64,000 nucleotides of DNA from Dehalococcoides mccartyi CG5 (GTDB taxonomy: Bacteria > Chloroflexota > Dehalococcoidia > Dehalococcoidales > Dehalococcoidaceae). Positions within the stretch are counted from its first letter, which is position 1; every line of letters begins with the position of its first letter. Shown piece after piece: positions 34,237 to 43,520 of the stretch. The translations under genes and the position numbers were made by a program. Location: contig NZ_CP006951.1 in NCBI RefSeq assembly GCF_000830885.1, positions 992,001 through 1,056,000 on the forward strand, given 5' to 3'. The notes under the pieces are model-generated. The model saw only the letters and a program-made list of their open reading frames with translations, was not told the DNA's origin and ran no database searches.

Positions 34237-35119
34237 GGTAATCAAGCCCTTCTGAAAGAGGTTTGGGGTCAAAGCCAAATTCTCTCTTTACAGCATCCTC
34301 AACAGTTATATTGTCTACTGACAGGGCTTTCAATTCCGGCATGGTAATAGGCGGGTTAGAACTTGCACGTTCCATCAGCCAAACCAGCGGACGCATTAAC
34401 CCCACAGGTACATGCAAACGGGGCTTTTTTATCCGCATAGCCTGCATCACGGCTGAAAGTACCTGATCATAGGTAAATATCTGAGGTCCGCCAATCTGTA
34501 CGCTCTGGTGTATTTTTTCACCCTCCAGCATTTTCAACAGGCAGCTAACTACGTCCTCCACCCAAATAGGCTGAAGGCGGGTTTTTCCGTTTCCGGCTAC
34601 CGGGGCAATAAACGGATAGGGTTTGAACGAACGAATAAGGGCATTTATAAATCCTGCCCCCGGCCCGAACATAACCGAAGGCTTTAAGATACTGTAACCC
34701 AGACCCGAATGCCTGACAGCTTCTTCAGCCAGATATTTGGAATGGAGATAAGTAAAACGGGGATCCGCACTGGCACCCAGTATACCCATATGAATAAATC
34801 TTTTTACCCCGTTTTCGGTAGCGGCCGCCAGTATATTTTTTGTGCCCTCTATATTTACCTCTGCAAAGGTGGCATTTTTATTTTCACGAAGTATTGCCAC
34901 CAGATGAATTATGGCAAAAACATCTTTCAGACTATCCATCAGCACCGGCAAGTCATTAACCGTACCATAAACAAACTCCACTCCGGGAGTTTTTACCCGG
35001 TTGGCCTCAGTTTCATTCATAACCAACAGACGAATTTTAAAGCCGTTTTCAGCCAGTCTGGGCAATAAATGCCTCCCCACAAACCCACTGCCTCCAGTGA
35101 CAAAAACCCTGTTAGTCAT
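34211..35119 (-). CDS. NAD(P)-dependent SDR/epimerase-like protein (complex I NDUFA9-like)
   Basis: A 302-residue extended short-chain dehydrogenase-type protein. The Rossmann motif is [17 protein letters not shown] near the start, with an HSKYLAEE segment in place of the classic YxxxK, as in atypical NAD-binding relatives such as NDUFA9 or sugar-nucleotide epimerase-like proteins. Start at 35119 has GGAGG in front; a longer upstream frame was rejected. Substrate unknown. Confidence 0.86.
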
Positions 35120-35308
35120 TTTGCCCCTCCTTCGCCTGATACTTTGAGTATAACTCCACACGCCAACAGAAATGTATAGGCCTTCAAAGAATATTTTGCT
35201 TATTTGGCGGTTTTAGGCTAAATTATAGGGGCAGATTTCGCAGAGGTTCTTGACAAGCATATCTAAACATATTATTTTTAGAAGGTTTTGTTTAAAAGCC
35301 TAGCGGCT

Positions 35309-35337
35309 TTGCGTTTTAATATATTCTAATGTATAAT
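35309..35337 (+). promoter_or_regulatory. rplU promoter
   Basis: TTGCGT (35309-35314), 17 bases, TATAAT (35332-35337), so RNA starts near 35344. The in-frame ATG at 35329 lies upstream of this start, inside the promoter. A second, weaker TTGACA lies near 35249. Confidence 0.75.
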
Positions 35338-35364
35338 ATTGCTTTGCTTTTGGGAGGTGTCAAC

Positions 35365-35748
35365 ATTTACGCCATAATTGAATCCGGTGGAAAACAATAC
35401 AAGGTAACGCCCGGTCAGCTGGTTGAAGTAGATTTACTTGATCTGGCTGAGGGTGACAGCATTGAACTGGACAAGGTTCTGATGCTTAATGACGGTGAGA
35501 CCGTTACTATAGGTTCCCCCACTATTTCGGGTGCCAAGGTAACAGCCACTGTTGCCGGCCATATCAAGGGTGACAAGGTCTTTGCTTACCGCTTCAAGGC
35601 CAAAACCCGTAACCACAAGAAAATGGGCCATCGCCAGCTGTACACTGTACTAACGATAGGAGAAATTCTGACCGGCGGGGCTGCCGAAAAGCCTGCCCGC
35701 AAGCCCAGAGCCAAGAAAACAAACGAGGTAACTACAGATGGCGCATAA
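35365..35748 (+). CDS. rplU: 50S ribosomal protein L21, predicted ATT start
   Basis: Large-subunit protein. From ATT at 35365 the product is 127 residues: (M)[13 protein letters not shown], exactly the family start, then the L21 core with [11 protein letters not shown], and an extra basic tail of about 25 residues ([10 protein letters not shown]). GGAGG (35353-35357) is 7 bases before the ATT. No ATG, GTG or TTG is available in frame between the ribosome site and the first conserved residue. The only upstream ATG overlaps the promoter. Overlaps rpmA by 11 bases. Confidence 0.9.
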   Translation: MYAIIESGGKQYKVTPGQLVEVDLLDLAEGDSIELDKVLMLNDGETVTIGSPTISGAKVTATVAGHIKGDKVFAYRFKAKTRNHKKMGHRQLYTVLTIGEILTGGAAEKPARKPRAKKTNEVTTDGA

Positions 35749-35992
35749 AAAAGGTGCGGGTTCTACAAAGAACGGACGTGATAGCAAGCCCAAAATGCTG
35801 GGTGTTAAACGTTTTGCCGGTGAAAAAGTGAACTCCGGGACTATTATTGTCCGCCAGAGGGGCACTCATATTCACCCCGGTGAAAATGTGGGGCTGGGAC
35901 GTGACTATACCATCTTTGCCACTTGCGAAGGTGTGGTAAAGTTTGAGCCTACCACTAATGACAGGAGGAAAGTCAGCGTAGTTGCTGACTAA
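35738..35992 (+). CDS. rpmA: 50S ribosomal protein L27
   Basis: An 84-residue L27 that contributes near the peptidyl transferase centre. It starts [19 protein letters not shown] with no N-terminal cleavage extension of the Firmicutes kind, and ends in a standard core ([17 protein letters not shown]). The gene overlaps rplU by 11 bases, the usual rplU-rpmA pairing. Confidence 0.97.
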   Translation: MAHKKGAGSTKNGRDSKPKMLGVKRFAGEKVNSGTIIVRQRGTHIHPGENVGLGRDYTIFATCEGVVKFEPTTNDRRKVSVVAD

Positions 35993-35998
35993 TGCCGT

Positions 35999-36205
35999 AT
36001 GAAGGAAAAAATACACCCTAAATATAATACCGCCACCAACGTAATTTGTGCCTGCGGCAACACTTTTACAGTGGGTTCTACCAAGGACAATATCAAGGTG
36101 GAACTTTGTGCCCAGTGCCACCCCTTCTACACCGGTGAGAAAAGAATGGTTGATACCGCCGGACGGGTGGAGAAATTCCGCCAGCGCTACGGCAGCAAAA
36201 CCTAA
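35999..36205 (+). CDS. rpmE: 50S ribosomal protein L31 (zinc-binding form)
   Basis: A 68-residue L31 of the C+ type: Cys in ICACGN and CAQCH would bind zinc, so this is the form used when zinc is sufficient. It follows rpmA by 6 bases with no clear ribosome site, so coupling to upstream translation is likely. A terminator follows at 36233. Confidence 0.95.
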   Translation: MKEKIHPKYNTATNVICACGNTFTVGSTKDNIKVELCAQCHPFYTGEKRMVDTAGRVEKFRQRYGSKT

Positions 36206-36232
36206 GCAAGCACCAGTTAAAAAGGTAATAAT

Positions 36233-36263
36233 AAAAGGAGCGGTATTAAAAGCCGCTCCTTTT
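36233..36263 (+). terminator. terminator after rpmE
   Basis: AAAAGGAGCGG (36233-36243) pairs with CCGCTCCTTTT (36253-36263). It closes the ribosomal protein unit. Confidence 0.85.
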
Positions 36264-36284
36264 TGTTTATGACGGAGTGGAATA

Positions 36285-37208
36285 TTGGCAGATAAATTTT
36301 ATTACGGCGGACAGGCAGTACTTGAAGGGGTCATGATGCGCGGCCAGAAAAATCTGGTCACGGCTGTACGCAACCCCGACGGCGAAATAACTACCGAAAT
36401 CAGGCCGCTGCATTCGCTTTATACCAGCAAGTGGCGCAAAATGCCCATTATTCGGGGGGCAATTGTACTCATTGAAAGCATGGTTCTGGGTATTCAGAGC
36501 CTTATATATTCGGCAAACATAGCTCTTAAAGAAGAGGAAGAAGAACTTTCAGGCGGGCTTTTGTGGCTGATGCTGCTGGTATCACTGGGTTCCAGCGTAG
36601 CCCTTTTCTTTCTGGCCCCCCTGTTTATAACCAATCTGATGAGTTCCTTTCTGGAATCCGCCGTTTTGTTCAATCTGATTGAAGGTCTGGTAAGACTGAT
36701 AATATTTGTCATTTATATAAAGCTGGTTACCCTGACGCCGGATATTAAACGGGTTTTCGGCTACCACGGGGCGGAACATGCAACCATTAATGCCTTTGAA
36801 GCCGGCGTGCCGCTTGAGATAGAACGGGCAGCCGAAATACAATCTTACCCTACCGCTCACCTGCGGTGCGGTACCAGCTTTCTGCTGGCGGTGATGGTGA
36901 TAGCCATACTGGTATTCAGCCTGATAGGCAAGCCATCTTTTGCTGTTATGTTCGCTTCACGGATAATTCTGGTACCGGTGATTGCAGCTTTGAGTTATGA
37001 ATTCACCCGTTTCAGTGCCGGACACTGCCATAACCCGATAGTCCACTTTTTAATTAAACCCGGTCTGGCTTTGCAGTCACTCACCACCCGCCCGCCGGAT
37101 ATAAAACAAATCGAGGTTGCCATCACTGCCCTGAAAAAGACAGTAGAGATGGACAACCCCGATTATATTCCCCAAAAAGCCTGCCCCGAATGCGAAGCGG
37201 CTACTTAA
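36285..37208 (+). CDS. DUF1385 (YqhQ-like) membrane protein
   Basis: A 307-residue inner-membrane protein of the DUF1385 family, often found beside rpmE and prfA. It begins [19 protein letters not shown], has about four transmembrane helices (about 90-160 and 200-240) and the conserved [17 protein letters not shown] and [11 protein letters not shown] segments, with His/Glu residues that could bind metal. TTG start with GGAG upstream. Function unknown. Its last 8 bases overlap the convergent hisI. Confidence 0.93.
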   Translation: MADKFYYGGQAVLEGVMMRGQKNLVTAVRNPDGEITTEIRPLHSLYTSKWRKMPIIRGAIVLIESMVLGIQSLIYSANIALKEEEEELSGGLLWLMLLVSLGSSVALFFLAPLFITNLMSSFLESAVLFNLIEGLVRLIIFVIYIKLVTLTPDIKRVFGYHGAEHATINAFEAGVPLEIERAAEIQSYPTAHLRCGTSFLLAVMVIAILVFSLIGKPSFAVMFASRIILVPVIAALSYEFTRFSAGHCHNPIVHFLIKPGLALQSLTTRPPDIKQIEVAITALKKTVEMDNPDYIPQKACPECEAAT

Positions 37209-37515
37209 GCTCTACAGTTTTGAAAAAGCAGCTGCGGTTGCCGGTGTGGCAGGTGGGTCCCATAGGTTCAGCCTTTACCAGCACGGCGTCATTGTCACAG
37301 TCAAGGTACATTTCTTTGACAATGAGCTTGTTGCCGGAGGTGGCGCCTTTGTTCCAGAGTTCCTGGCGGCTGCGGCTGTAAAACCAGACACTGCCGGTTT
37401 CCTGAGTGAGTTTAAAGGATTCGGTATTCATATAACCCAGCATCAGTACTGTGCCGTCCTTCACGTCCTGTACTATGGCGGCTATAAGACCCTTGTCGTC
37501 CAGTTTAAGTTCCAT
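37201..37515 (-). CDS. hisI: phosphoribosyl-AMP cyclohydrolase
   Basis: Third step of histidine synthesis, ring opening of phosphoribosyl-AMP. The 104 residues hold only the cyclohydrolase domain without a HisE fusion. Metal and zinc ligands are visible in [10 protein letters not shown] and CHTGNRSCF, and the substrate loop in [16 protein letters not shown]. hisA is nearby but in another unit. Confidence 0.96.
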   Translation of the reverse strand: MELKLDDKGLIAAIVQDVKDGTVLMLGYMNTESFKLTQETGSVWFYSRSRQELWNKGATSGNKLIVKEMYLDCDNDAVLVKAEPMGPTCHTGNRSCFFKTVELK

Positions 37516-37645
37516 TAGAATGCATTATCTCCCATTTTTATTTTTGCGTATAAAATGTTATTTTATCAGGAATTGAATTAAAGTGCATCTTGTAAGTGCT
37601 ATAAAACTTTGGGATAGGCTGCCATTAAAACACAGGGGGTACATT

Positions 37646-38104
37646 TTGGAGAAGTCGCTTTGCATCCGCAGGGTAACCAGTGAAGATATGAATACGCTTG
37701 CAGATTTTAACACAGCTATGGCGCTGGAAACTGAAAACAGGCTACTGGATAAGGATATTACCCTGAAAGGGGCAGCCGCACTTTTAGAAAACCCCGCCTA
37801 TGGCTTTTACCTGATGGCTGAATATAACGGAGAAGTTGCCGGTTCGCTGATGGTTACCTACGAATGGAGTGACTGGCGGAATAAACTCTACTGGTGGGTT
37901 CAGAGTGTATATATAAAGCCCGAATTCCGCCGCAAAGGCATCTTTCGGGCTATGTATGAAAGTCTGACAGAGCAAGCCAAAGAGGCAGGTAATGTCTGCG
38001 GACTGCGTTTATATGTGGAAAAAGAAAATAAACGCGCCCAGACCACCTATGCCGAATTGGGCATGACCCCAAGCCATTACCTGATGTACGAAACGGATTT
38101 ATAG
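37646..38104 (+). CDS. GNAT-family N-acetyltransferase
   Basis: A 152-residue single GNAT domain. The acetyl-CoA site is VYIKPEFRRKGIFRAMYESL, with the later LRLYVEKENKRAQTTYAELGM helix. Start chosen at TTG 37646 with AGGGGGT five bases upstream; a GTG 63 bases earlier (37583) lacks a ribosome site but cannot be excluded. Substrate unknown. Confidence 0.85.
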   Translation: MEKSLCIRRVTSEDMNTLADFNTAMALETENRLLDKDITLKGAAALLENPAYGFYLMAEYNGEVAGSLMVTYEWSDWRNKLYWWVQSVYIKPEFRRKGIFRAMYESLTEQAKEAGNVCGLRLYVEKENKRAQTTYAELGMTPSHYLMYETDL

Positions 38105-38110
38105 CCTGAG

Positions 38111-38824
38111 CTAGGACAGATCTTCAAATGCCCGCTTAAGATTCAGGTCACCGGTGTATATGGCCTTGCCCACAATAGCGCCTTCTGCACCTATATCTTT
38201 GAGAAGACGTAAGTGGCTCAGGCTGGAAACACCACCGGAGGCTATAACCGGTACATTGATAGCTGAAATAAGGTCACGTATAGCCGCAAAATTAGGTTCG
38301 CTTAGGGTGCCGTCACGGCTAATATCGGTATAAATAAAACGCCTGATACCCAGTTTTTTCATACTTCGGGCTAGTTCCAAAGCATCTATTTCTGTATTGG
38401 TGACCCAACCCCGGGTTGCCACTTTGCCGTTCCTTGCGTCTATACTTACGGCTACCGAATCAGCATATCTGGCACATATTTCTTTAACCAGTTCAGGGTT
38501 TTCCACTGCCGCCGTACCCAGTATTACCCGGTCAACCCCGGCTACAAGCAGTTTCTTTACCGTCTCCATACTGCGGATACCGCCGCCCACTTCCACCGGT
38601 ATAAGAGCGGAGTTGGCTATTTCTTTTATAAGCTCAAAGTTTACGCTTTGTCCATCAGCAGCACCATCTAAATCCACCACGTGCAGGCGGGGAGCACCCA
38701 GCGACTGCCAGCGCATGGCTGTACCCACCGGATCAGACGAATACACTGTCTCCTGAGCATAATCACCTTGAAAAAGGCGAACACACCTTCCGCCTAAAAT
38801 ATCTATTGCCGGAATTATCTCTAT
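38111..38824 (-). CDS. hisA: phosphoribosylformimino-AICAR-P isomerase (HisA), predicted ATA start
   Basis: Fourth step of histidine synthesis; a half-barrel-duplicated TIM barrel with catalytic Asp8-type residue in EIIPAIDILGG and the second Asp in FIYTDISRDGT. If translation begins at ATA 38824 the protein has 237 residues and the canonical (M)EIIPAID start. AGAGAGGTG (38838-38830) is placed correctly for it. No ATG, GTG or TTG exists in frame near it. A frame extended upstream would run into the DUF2769 gene. Confidence 0.9.
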   Translation of the reverse strand: MEIIPAIDILGGRCVRLFQGDYAQETVYSSDPVGTAMRWQSLGAPRLHVVDLDGAADGQSVNFELIKEIANSALIPVEVGGGIRSMETVKKLLVAGVDRVILGTAAVENPELVKEICARYADSVAVSIDARNGKVATRGWVTNTEIDALELARSMKKLGIRRFIYTDISRDGTLSEPNFAAIRDLISAINVPVIASGGVSSLSHLRLLKDIGAEGAIVGKAIYTGDLNLKRAFEDLS

Positions 38825-38850
38825 TTTGACACCTCTCTTGAAAATGCCGC

Positions 38851-39093
38851 TTAAATACGGGATAACGGTGCCGCCCCGCTGGCACAATAATATGTTTCCG
38901 CAAAACGGTTCAGCTTCCATACCCGGCACTTGGGGCAAAGGCAGCTTATCTTTTTAACCATATACGGGCTTTTAGCCCGCTCACAGTAGACCATCTTGTC
39001 TTTATGTCCCGGGTAACTGGGACATTTTTTACACCGGCAGAGATTACTGTTAAACCCCAGTATCAGTTTTTTAACCGGATTATTATTATCCAT
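38851..39093 (-). CDS. DUF2769-like Cys-rich protein
   Basis: An 80-residue protein dominated by cysteines: CRCKKCPSY near the start, then Cys residues in YCERA and CLCPKCRVW. This pattern fits the DUF2769 family of small metal- or cluster-binding proteins in anaerobes. GGGGGCTTGGC precedes the ATG. It lies 26 bases ahead of hisA on the same strand and may be co-transcribed. Function unknown. Confidence 0.82.
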   Translation of the reverse strand: MDNNNPVKKLILGFNSNLCRCKKCPSYPGHKDKMVYCERAKSPYMVKKISCLCPKCRVWKLNRFAETYYCASGAAPLSRI

Positions 39094-39172
39094 GCCAAGC
39101 CCCCTTTTCCTGAGACCTGCCTGAACCTGCCGCCATTATAACATCTTGGCGGATTTTAGCGAAAGAACGCAT

Positions 39173-39553
39173 CTATTTGGGTTTCACCCAAAGACGCATT
39201 TTATCCCGCCCGACTACCACCACTTCCCCTCCGCGGGGTATAGACACGCCAGAAGTGACCGCCTCCCAAAGCTCTCCATCCAGCCGTATCATACCCTTCG
39301 GGTTTACGCTTTCCACCACTACGGCACTGCTGCCGATAATAGTCTCCGACCCGGTACGGGGTTTCTGGTCCAGAGTAACCGTACCCACATGATAAAAATA
39401 TACTGATGAAACCAGCAGCACAGCTTCGGCAAGGAGTATAACCCAAAGCGGCAGTTGGAAATCTATCTGCGGCAGCAACCACAAACCCAAGAAGGCAATG
39501 CCAACTCCTTCTAACAGCGTAGTAAATACAGTCCAGACCAAGCGGATATTCAT
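39173..39553 (-). CDS. NfeD-like membrane protein
   Basis: A 126-residue protein with two transmembrane helices (about 8-28 and 33-55) and a C-terminal OB fold (about 65-122, GSSAVVVESVNPKGMIRLDGELWEA), the short NfeD arrangement without the protease domain. NfeD proteins partner with membrane stomatins or proteases; none is adjacent here. A TATAAT lies 5 bases before the ATG, so the leader is short or the start uncertain. Confidence 0.8.
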   Translation of the reverse strand: MNIRLVWTVFTTLLEGVGIAFLGLWLLPQIDFQLPLWVILLAEAVLLVSSVYFYHVGTVTLDQKPRTGSETIIGSSAVVVESVNPKGMIRLDGELWEAVTSGVSIPRGGEVVVVGRDKMRLWVKPK

Positions 39554-39661
39554 ACCCTATTATATCAACAACACCTTCCCCTTAATACAGCTAAAGGGGA
39601 CCTTTGTTGCCCGCATTTGGCGGCAGTGTTATAATCTGGGGACTTGTAAACGGGGGATATT

Positions 39662-39949
39662 ATGAAGCTAAATCGTGAAGACGTACTCCACATTGCCCGC
39701 TTGGCCAGACTGGGGCTTGAGGAAGACGAAATAAACCGCCTGAGCAAAGAGCTTTCAGCTTTGCTGGAGCATTTTGAGGTGTTACAGCAGGTGGATACCA
39801 CCGGTGTGGAACCCACCTCTCAGTCCACCCCGGTTAAAAGCGTACTTAAAGAAGATATTATAAAATCTTCATACGCCCGAGAAGACATACTTTCAAATGC
39901 CCCCAGACGTGAGGGTGATTACGTACGGATACGGGCGGTGATGGAATAA
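39662..39949 (+). CDS. gatC: Asp/Glu-tRNA amidotransferase subunit C
   Basis: A 95-residue GatC that holds GatA and GatB together in the enzyme converting mischarged Glu-tRNA(Gln) or Asp-tRNA(Asn). It starts MKLNREDVLHIARLARLGL and ends LREDIxxxSYAREDILSNAP-like with RREGDYVRIRAVME. GGGGGAT precedes the ATG; the stop overlaps gatA by one base (TAATG). Confidence 0.95.
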   Translation: MKLNREDVLHIARLARLGLEEDEINRLSKELSALLEHFEVLQQVDTTGVEPTSQSTPVKSVLKEDIIKSSYAREDILSNAPRREGDYVRIRAVME

Positions 39950-41409
39950 TGACGGATTTAGTTAAACTGACTATTGCCCAGTCCCACAAGTTGCTCAAAG
40001 ACCGCAAGATATCATCAGCCGAACTTACCAAAGCCCACCTTGAGCGGATTGAGAAACTTGAACCTGAAATAAAGGCCTTTATGACTGTTTGCCCGGAAAC
40101 CGCCCTGTCACAGGCTGAAGCGGCAGACAAAGCTATCAAACAGGGGGATATCCGCCCTCTTACGGGTATACCCATGGCCCTGAAAGACGTACTATGCACC
40201 AAGGGCATCCGGACTACCTGTTCATCTAAAATGCTGGAAAACTTTGTACCCCCTTATAACGCCCACGTGGTGGATAAACTGGCGAAAGAAGGGGCGGTTT
40301 TGCTGGGTAAAACCAACATGGATGAGTTTGCCATGGGTTCTTCCACTGAAAACTCGGCCTACTTTACCACCCGCAACCCATGGAATACCGATAAAGTCCC
40401 TGGCGGTTCTTCGGGCGGTTCGGCAGCCTGTGTGGCCGCTTCAGAAGCTGTATTTTCATTGGGTTCGGATACCGGCGGTTCTATCCGCCAGCCGGCCAGC
40501 TTCTGCAGTGTTACCGGGTATAAACCCAGCTATGGCATGGTAAGCCGCTACGGGCTGGTAGCCTTTGCCAGCTCACTTGACCAGATAGGGCCTTTTACCA
40601 AAGATGCAATGGATTGCGCTTTGGTAATGAATGCCATTGCCGGCTTTGACGACCGTGACTCCACCTCTGTCCCGCAAACTGTTCCTGATTTCAGCAGCGG
40701 CCTTGACGGGAATATAAAGGGGTTTAAGCTAGGTGTGCCCAAAGAATATTTCAGCCAGAATATGCGGCCGGATATCACCGAAAAGATAAATGACGCCCTG
40801 GGCGTACTTTCGGGTCTGGGTGCAAGCATAGACCGCGAGGTATCTCTGCCCCACACTCCATACGCACTGGCAGTTTATTACATACTGGCGCCCTCTGAAG
40901 CATCCGCCAATCTGTCACGCTATGACGGGGTAAAATACGGCTACTCTTACAATCAAACCGAAAACATGTGGGAAGCGATGGAAAAAACCCGTGCCAAAGG
41001 TTTCGGGCCTGAGGTGAAACGCCGCATTATGATAGGTACTTATGCTCTTTCTGCCGGCTATTATGACGCATGGTATGTCAAAGCCCAGAAGGTACGCACT
41101 TTGATAAGCCAGGAATTTAACAACGCCTTTGAAAAGTATGACGCCCTGATAACCCCAACCACCCCCAACCTACCCTTCAGTATCGGTGAAAAACTGAATG
41201 ACCCTTTTGAGATGTATATGTGTGACACCTGCACCATTCCCATAAATATTGCCGGCTTGCCCGCGGTAAGCATACCGGCTGGTTTCGTAGACGGTTTACC
41301 GGTTGGTTTACAAATTATAGGCAAGCCCTTTGCTGACCAGACTATCATGCGTATAGCTCATGCTTTCCAGTGCGCTACCACCTGGCACAAGGAAACGCCC
41401 CGGTTATAG
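39949..41409 (+). CDS. gatA: Asp/Glu-tRNA amidotransferase subunit A
   Basis: The glutaminase subunit, 486 residues, with the amidase signature. Catalytic Lys is in ALKDVLC, the Ser-cisSer pair in VPGGSSGGSAACVA and SDTGGSIRQPA. It releases ammonia from glutamine for transamidation in GatB. gatB does not follow here, so the complex is assembled from a distant locus. Confidence 0.97.
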   Translation: MTDLVKLTIAQSHKLLKDRKISSAELTKAHLERIEKLEPEIKAFMTVCPETALSQAEAADKAIKQGDIRPLTGIPMALKDVLCTKGIRTTCSSKMLENFVPPYNAHVVDKLAKEGAVLLGKTNMDEFAMGSSTENSAYFTTRNPWNTDKVPGGSSGGSAACVAASEAVFSLGSDTGGSIRQPASFCSVTGYKPSYGMVSRYGLVAFASSLDQIGPFTKDAMDCALVMNAIAGFDDRDSTSVPQTVPDFSSGLDGNIKGFKLGVPKEYFSQNMRPDITEKINDALGVLSGLGASIDREVSLPHTPYALAVYYILAPSEASANLSRYDGVKYGYSYNQTENMWEAMEKTRAKGFGPEVKRRIMIGTYALSAGYYDAWYVKAQKVRTLISQEFNNAFEKYDALITPTTPNLPFSIGEKLNDPFEMYMCDTCTIPINIAGLPAVSIPAGFVDGLPVGLQIIGKPFADQTIMRIAHAFQCATTWHKETPRL

Positions 41410-41425
41410 AGAGGTTGGAAAATCC

Positions 41426-41890
41426 ATGATTAAGCAACCAAGCGAGTGGTACCAAACCAGCAGTGATACTATTGCAAAACTGGAAGCAAGCCTTAGCCCA
41501 AAGGAAATTAAGAAGTACCGTCTGAAATGGCTTAAAACCGTCCTTTACCAGATGGATAGCTTCGGACAAAACTGCAAGGATTGCAGCATGTTCCGCCATG
41601 CCCTGACTGCCTGCCTGAAAACCCTGAGTAACAAACCCGTTACCCAGAATGATGAGGAATCTTATTTCAACACCTTGAACGGTGCGGTACTTCACCTGCA
41701 AAATAAACACAAGTTAACACCCCCGGGTGAAAACATAGGCATCTGGCTGGCTTTGGGCTTGGTCATAGGTGCGGGGTTGGGATTTGTGCTGAGTGATATG
41801 GCTGCCGGTATTGCCATAGGGATAATCACCGGGCTGGTCATAGGGGGTATTCTGGATATTGCCGCCCGCAAACAGGGACGCGGTATTTAG
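41426..41890 (+). CDS. unknown protein with C-terminal glycine-rich membrane segments
   Basis: A 154-residue protein: a helical, Cys-containing soluble part (residues about 1-95, with GQNCKDCSMF) followed by two Gly/Ala-rich transmembrane helices (about 105-145) of glycine-zipper type. The start at 41426 is in front of MIKQPSEWYQ; a longer frame inside gatA was rejected. It is 16 bases after gatA and shares its terminator. Function unknown. Confidence 0.75.
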   Translation: MIKQPSEWYQTSSDTIAKLEASLSPKEIKKYRLKWLKTVLYQMDSFGQNCKDCSMFRHALTACLKTLSNKPVTQNDEESYFNTLNGAVLHLQNKHKLTPPGENIGIWLALGLVIGAGLGFVLSDMAAGIAIGIITGLVIGGILDIAARKQGRGI

Positions 41891-41913
41891 AACCAGACTT
41901 CTCAAGATGAATA

Positions 41914-41942
41914 ATAAAGCGGCTGGTAAACAGCCGCTTTAT
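41914..41942 (+). terminator. terminator of the gatCA unit
   Basis: ATAAAGCGGCTG (41914-41925), GTAAA, CAGCCGCTTTAT (41931-41942). Confidence 0.85.
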
Positions 41943-41976
41943 GTTTATATACCAAATTCCATAATGTATAGCTACC

Positions 41977-42005
41977 TTGACATTTTGAATATGTAGTTTT
42001 ACAAT
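41977..42005 (+). promoter_or_regulatory. promoter of the DUF2178/XRE/ABC operon (leaderless)
   Basis: Consensus TTGACA (41977-41982), 17 bases, TACAAT (42000-42005), 8 bases, ATG at 42014. No ribosome site. Confidence 0.75.
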
Positions 42006-42013
42006 ACCAATCT

Positions 42014-42388
42014 ATGAGTATTAAAAATTTCCGCTATCTGGTCATTCTGCTGTCGGTAATAATGGGTATTGGCATAGGGTGGGCAACAGCCAGCGGCGCA
42101 TATCTCTTCGGGCTTCTGATAGTGCCTATCTTTATTGGGCTGAGTGTATTTCTAAAAAGCCAAGTACGGGGCGTATTGGCAGATGAACGCCAGTATCGCA
42201 TTCAAGAAAAGGCCGCCAGCTTCACTATCCGTATTTTCGGCCCGGTAGTAGGTATAGCACCCCTGATATACCTGATGATAAATGAAGATGCGGCATCTTC
42301 CCCCGAGTACTGGCTACTCGTGGGCATGGCATTATTTTTTATTTTGCTGTATGACCTGGCAAATCTTTACTACCGCAGTAAAATGTAG
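42014..42388 (+). CDS. DUF2178-like four-helix membrane protein
   Basis: A 124-residue membrane protein with four predicted helices and the loop DERQYRIQEKAA between the second and third, typical of DUF2178-type proteins that sit next to small XRE regulators. Probably leaderless. It heads a four-gene operon with the XRE gene (5-base gap) and an ABC transporter. Function unknown; perhaps a membrane sensor for the regulator. Confidence 0.8.
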   Translation: MSIKNFRYLVILLSVIMGIGIGWATASGAYLFGLLIVPIFIGLSVFLKSQVRGVLADERQYRIQEKAASFTIRIFGPVVGIAPLIYLMINEDAASSPEYWLLVGMALFFILLYDLANLYYRSKM

Positions 42389-42393
42389 ACAAC

Positions 42394-42603
42394 ATGCAAA
42401 ATAAACTTAAGGTTTTAAGAGCTATAAACAGCCTCACTCAGGAAGAACTGGCAGACAAACTGGGCATTACCCGCCAGACAGTTATTTCTATAGAACGGGG
42501 TAAGTATTCCCCTTCTCTGGAGCTGGCTTTCAAAATAGCCTCCCTTTTTAAAACACCTATAGAAGAAATATTTGTATATAACACTGAACAGGAAGGGCAA
42601 TGA
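42394..42603 (+). CDS. small XRE-family transcription regulator
   Basis: A 69-residue protein that is little more than one HTH_3 domain: LTQEELADKLGITRQTVISI is the classic helix-turn-helix, then ERGKYSPSLELAFKIA. It resembles YozG/YvaO-type regulators paired with DUF2178-like membrane proteins. Its stop overlaps the ABC gene start by 4 bases (ATGA). It likely controls its own operon. Confidence 0.92.
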   Translation: MQNKLKVLRAINSLTQEELADKLGITRQTVISIERGKYSPSLELAFKIASLFKTPIEEIFVYNTEQEGQ

Positions 42604-43520
42604 TAGAAGTAAACAACCTTAGCAAAGTCTTTAAGGGCAAAACGGTGCTGGATAATATCACATTCAGTGTCGCCCCGGGGGAAATATTCGGTTTTCTGGG
42701 CCCCAACGGTGCAGGGAAAACCACTACCATGAGAATCATTCTGGGGCTGTTAAACCCCTCTAGCGGTAAGGCAACTCTGAATGGCAAAAATCTGGCTAAA
42801 GATGATACCGCCCGAAGCAATGTAGGTGTCCTGCTGGAGGTAGACGGCATCTATGACCGCCTGAGTGCCTACGAAAACCTGCGGTATTTCGCGGATATTT
42901 ACCAGATACCCAACCGCGAAGCCCGCATAAATGAACTACTGGAATTTTTTAACCTGAGCGAACGCCGAAATGACCCAGCCGGCAAATTTTCCAAGGGCAT
43001 GAAGCGTAAACTGGCTCTGGCCAAGGCTATTATGCACAAACCGGAGGTGCTATTTCTGGATGAACCGGCTTCCGGCCTTGACCCTGAAGCCCAGAAAAGC
43101 TTCCGTGACCTTATCCTGTCCCTTTCCCGCGAGGGCAATATGACTATTTTCCTGAATTCGCACGATCTGGACGAAGTTCAGCGTATCTGCAATAAAGTAG
43201 CCATTATAAAGGGCGGTAAACTACTGGCTTGGGATAGCCTGACCAATCTGGACAGGAAAAACCGCCAACCCGGTATGGAACTTTCATTCAGTAACACTGC
43301 TGATATTGAGCAGGCTGAAAAACTGCTTGTTTCCGCCAAACTGGCGGTTGATATTCACCGCACACAGGAAGGACTGACCCTGACCCCGGCTGAAGGCGTA
43401 GATACCCCAAAGATAATCACCTATCTGTCCGGTCACAATATCCAGCTGGAAGAGGTACGTAAGCTAAAGCGATCTCTGGAAGAAATATATCTGGAGACTA
43501 TGAAACAGGAGACCAAGTAA
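42600..43520 (+). CDS. ABC transporter ATP-binding protein
   Basis: A 306-residue ATPase of the ABC-2 export type (NatA/DrrA-like). Walker [11 protein letters not shown], signature [15 protein letters not shown], Walker [14 protein letters not shown], switch His in LNSHDLDE, and an added C-terminal domain of about 80 residues usual for this group. It pairs with the permease that follows with a one-base overlap. Substrate unknown: antibiotics, lipids or sodium are typical of relatives. Confidence 0.95.
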   Translation: MIEVNNLSKVFKGKTVLDNITFSVAPGEIFGFLGPNGAGKTTTMRIILGLLNPSSGKATLNGKNLAKDDTARSNVGVLLEVDGIYDRLSAYENLRYFADIYQIPNREARINELLEFFNLSERRNDPAGKFSKGMKRKLALAKAIMHKPEVLFLDEPASGLDPEAQKSFRDLILSLSREGNMTIFLNSHDLDEVQRICNKVAIIKGGKLLAWDSLTNLDRKNRQPGMELSFSNTADIEQAEKLLVSAKLAVDIHRTQEGLTLTPAEGVDTPKIITYLSGHNIQLEEVRKLKRSLEEIYLETMKQETK

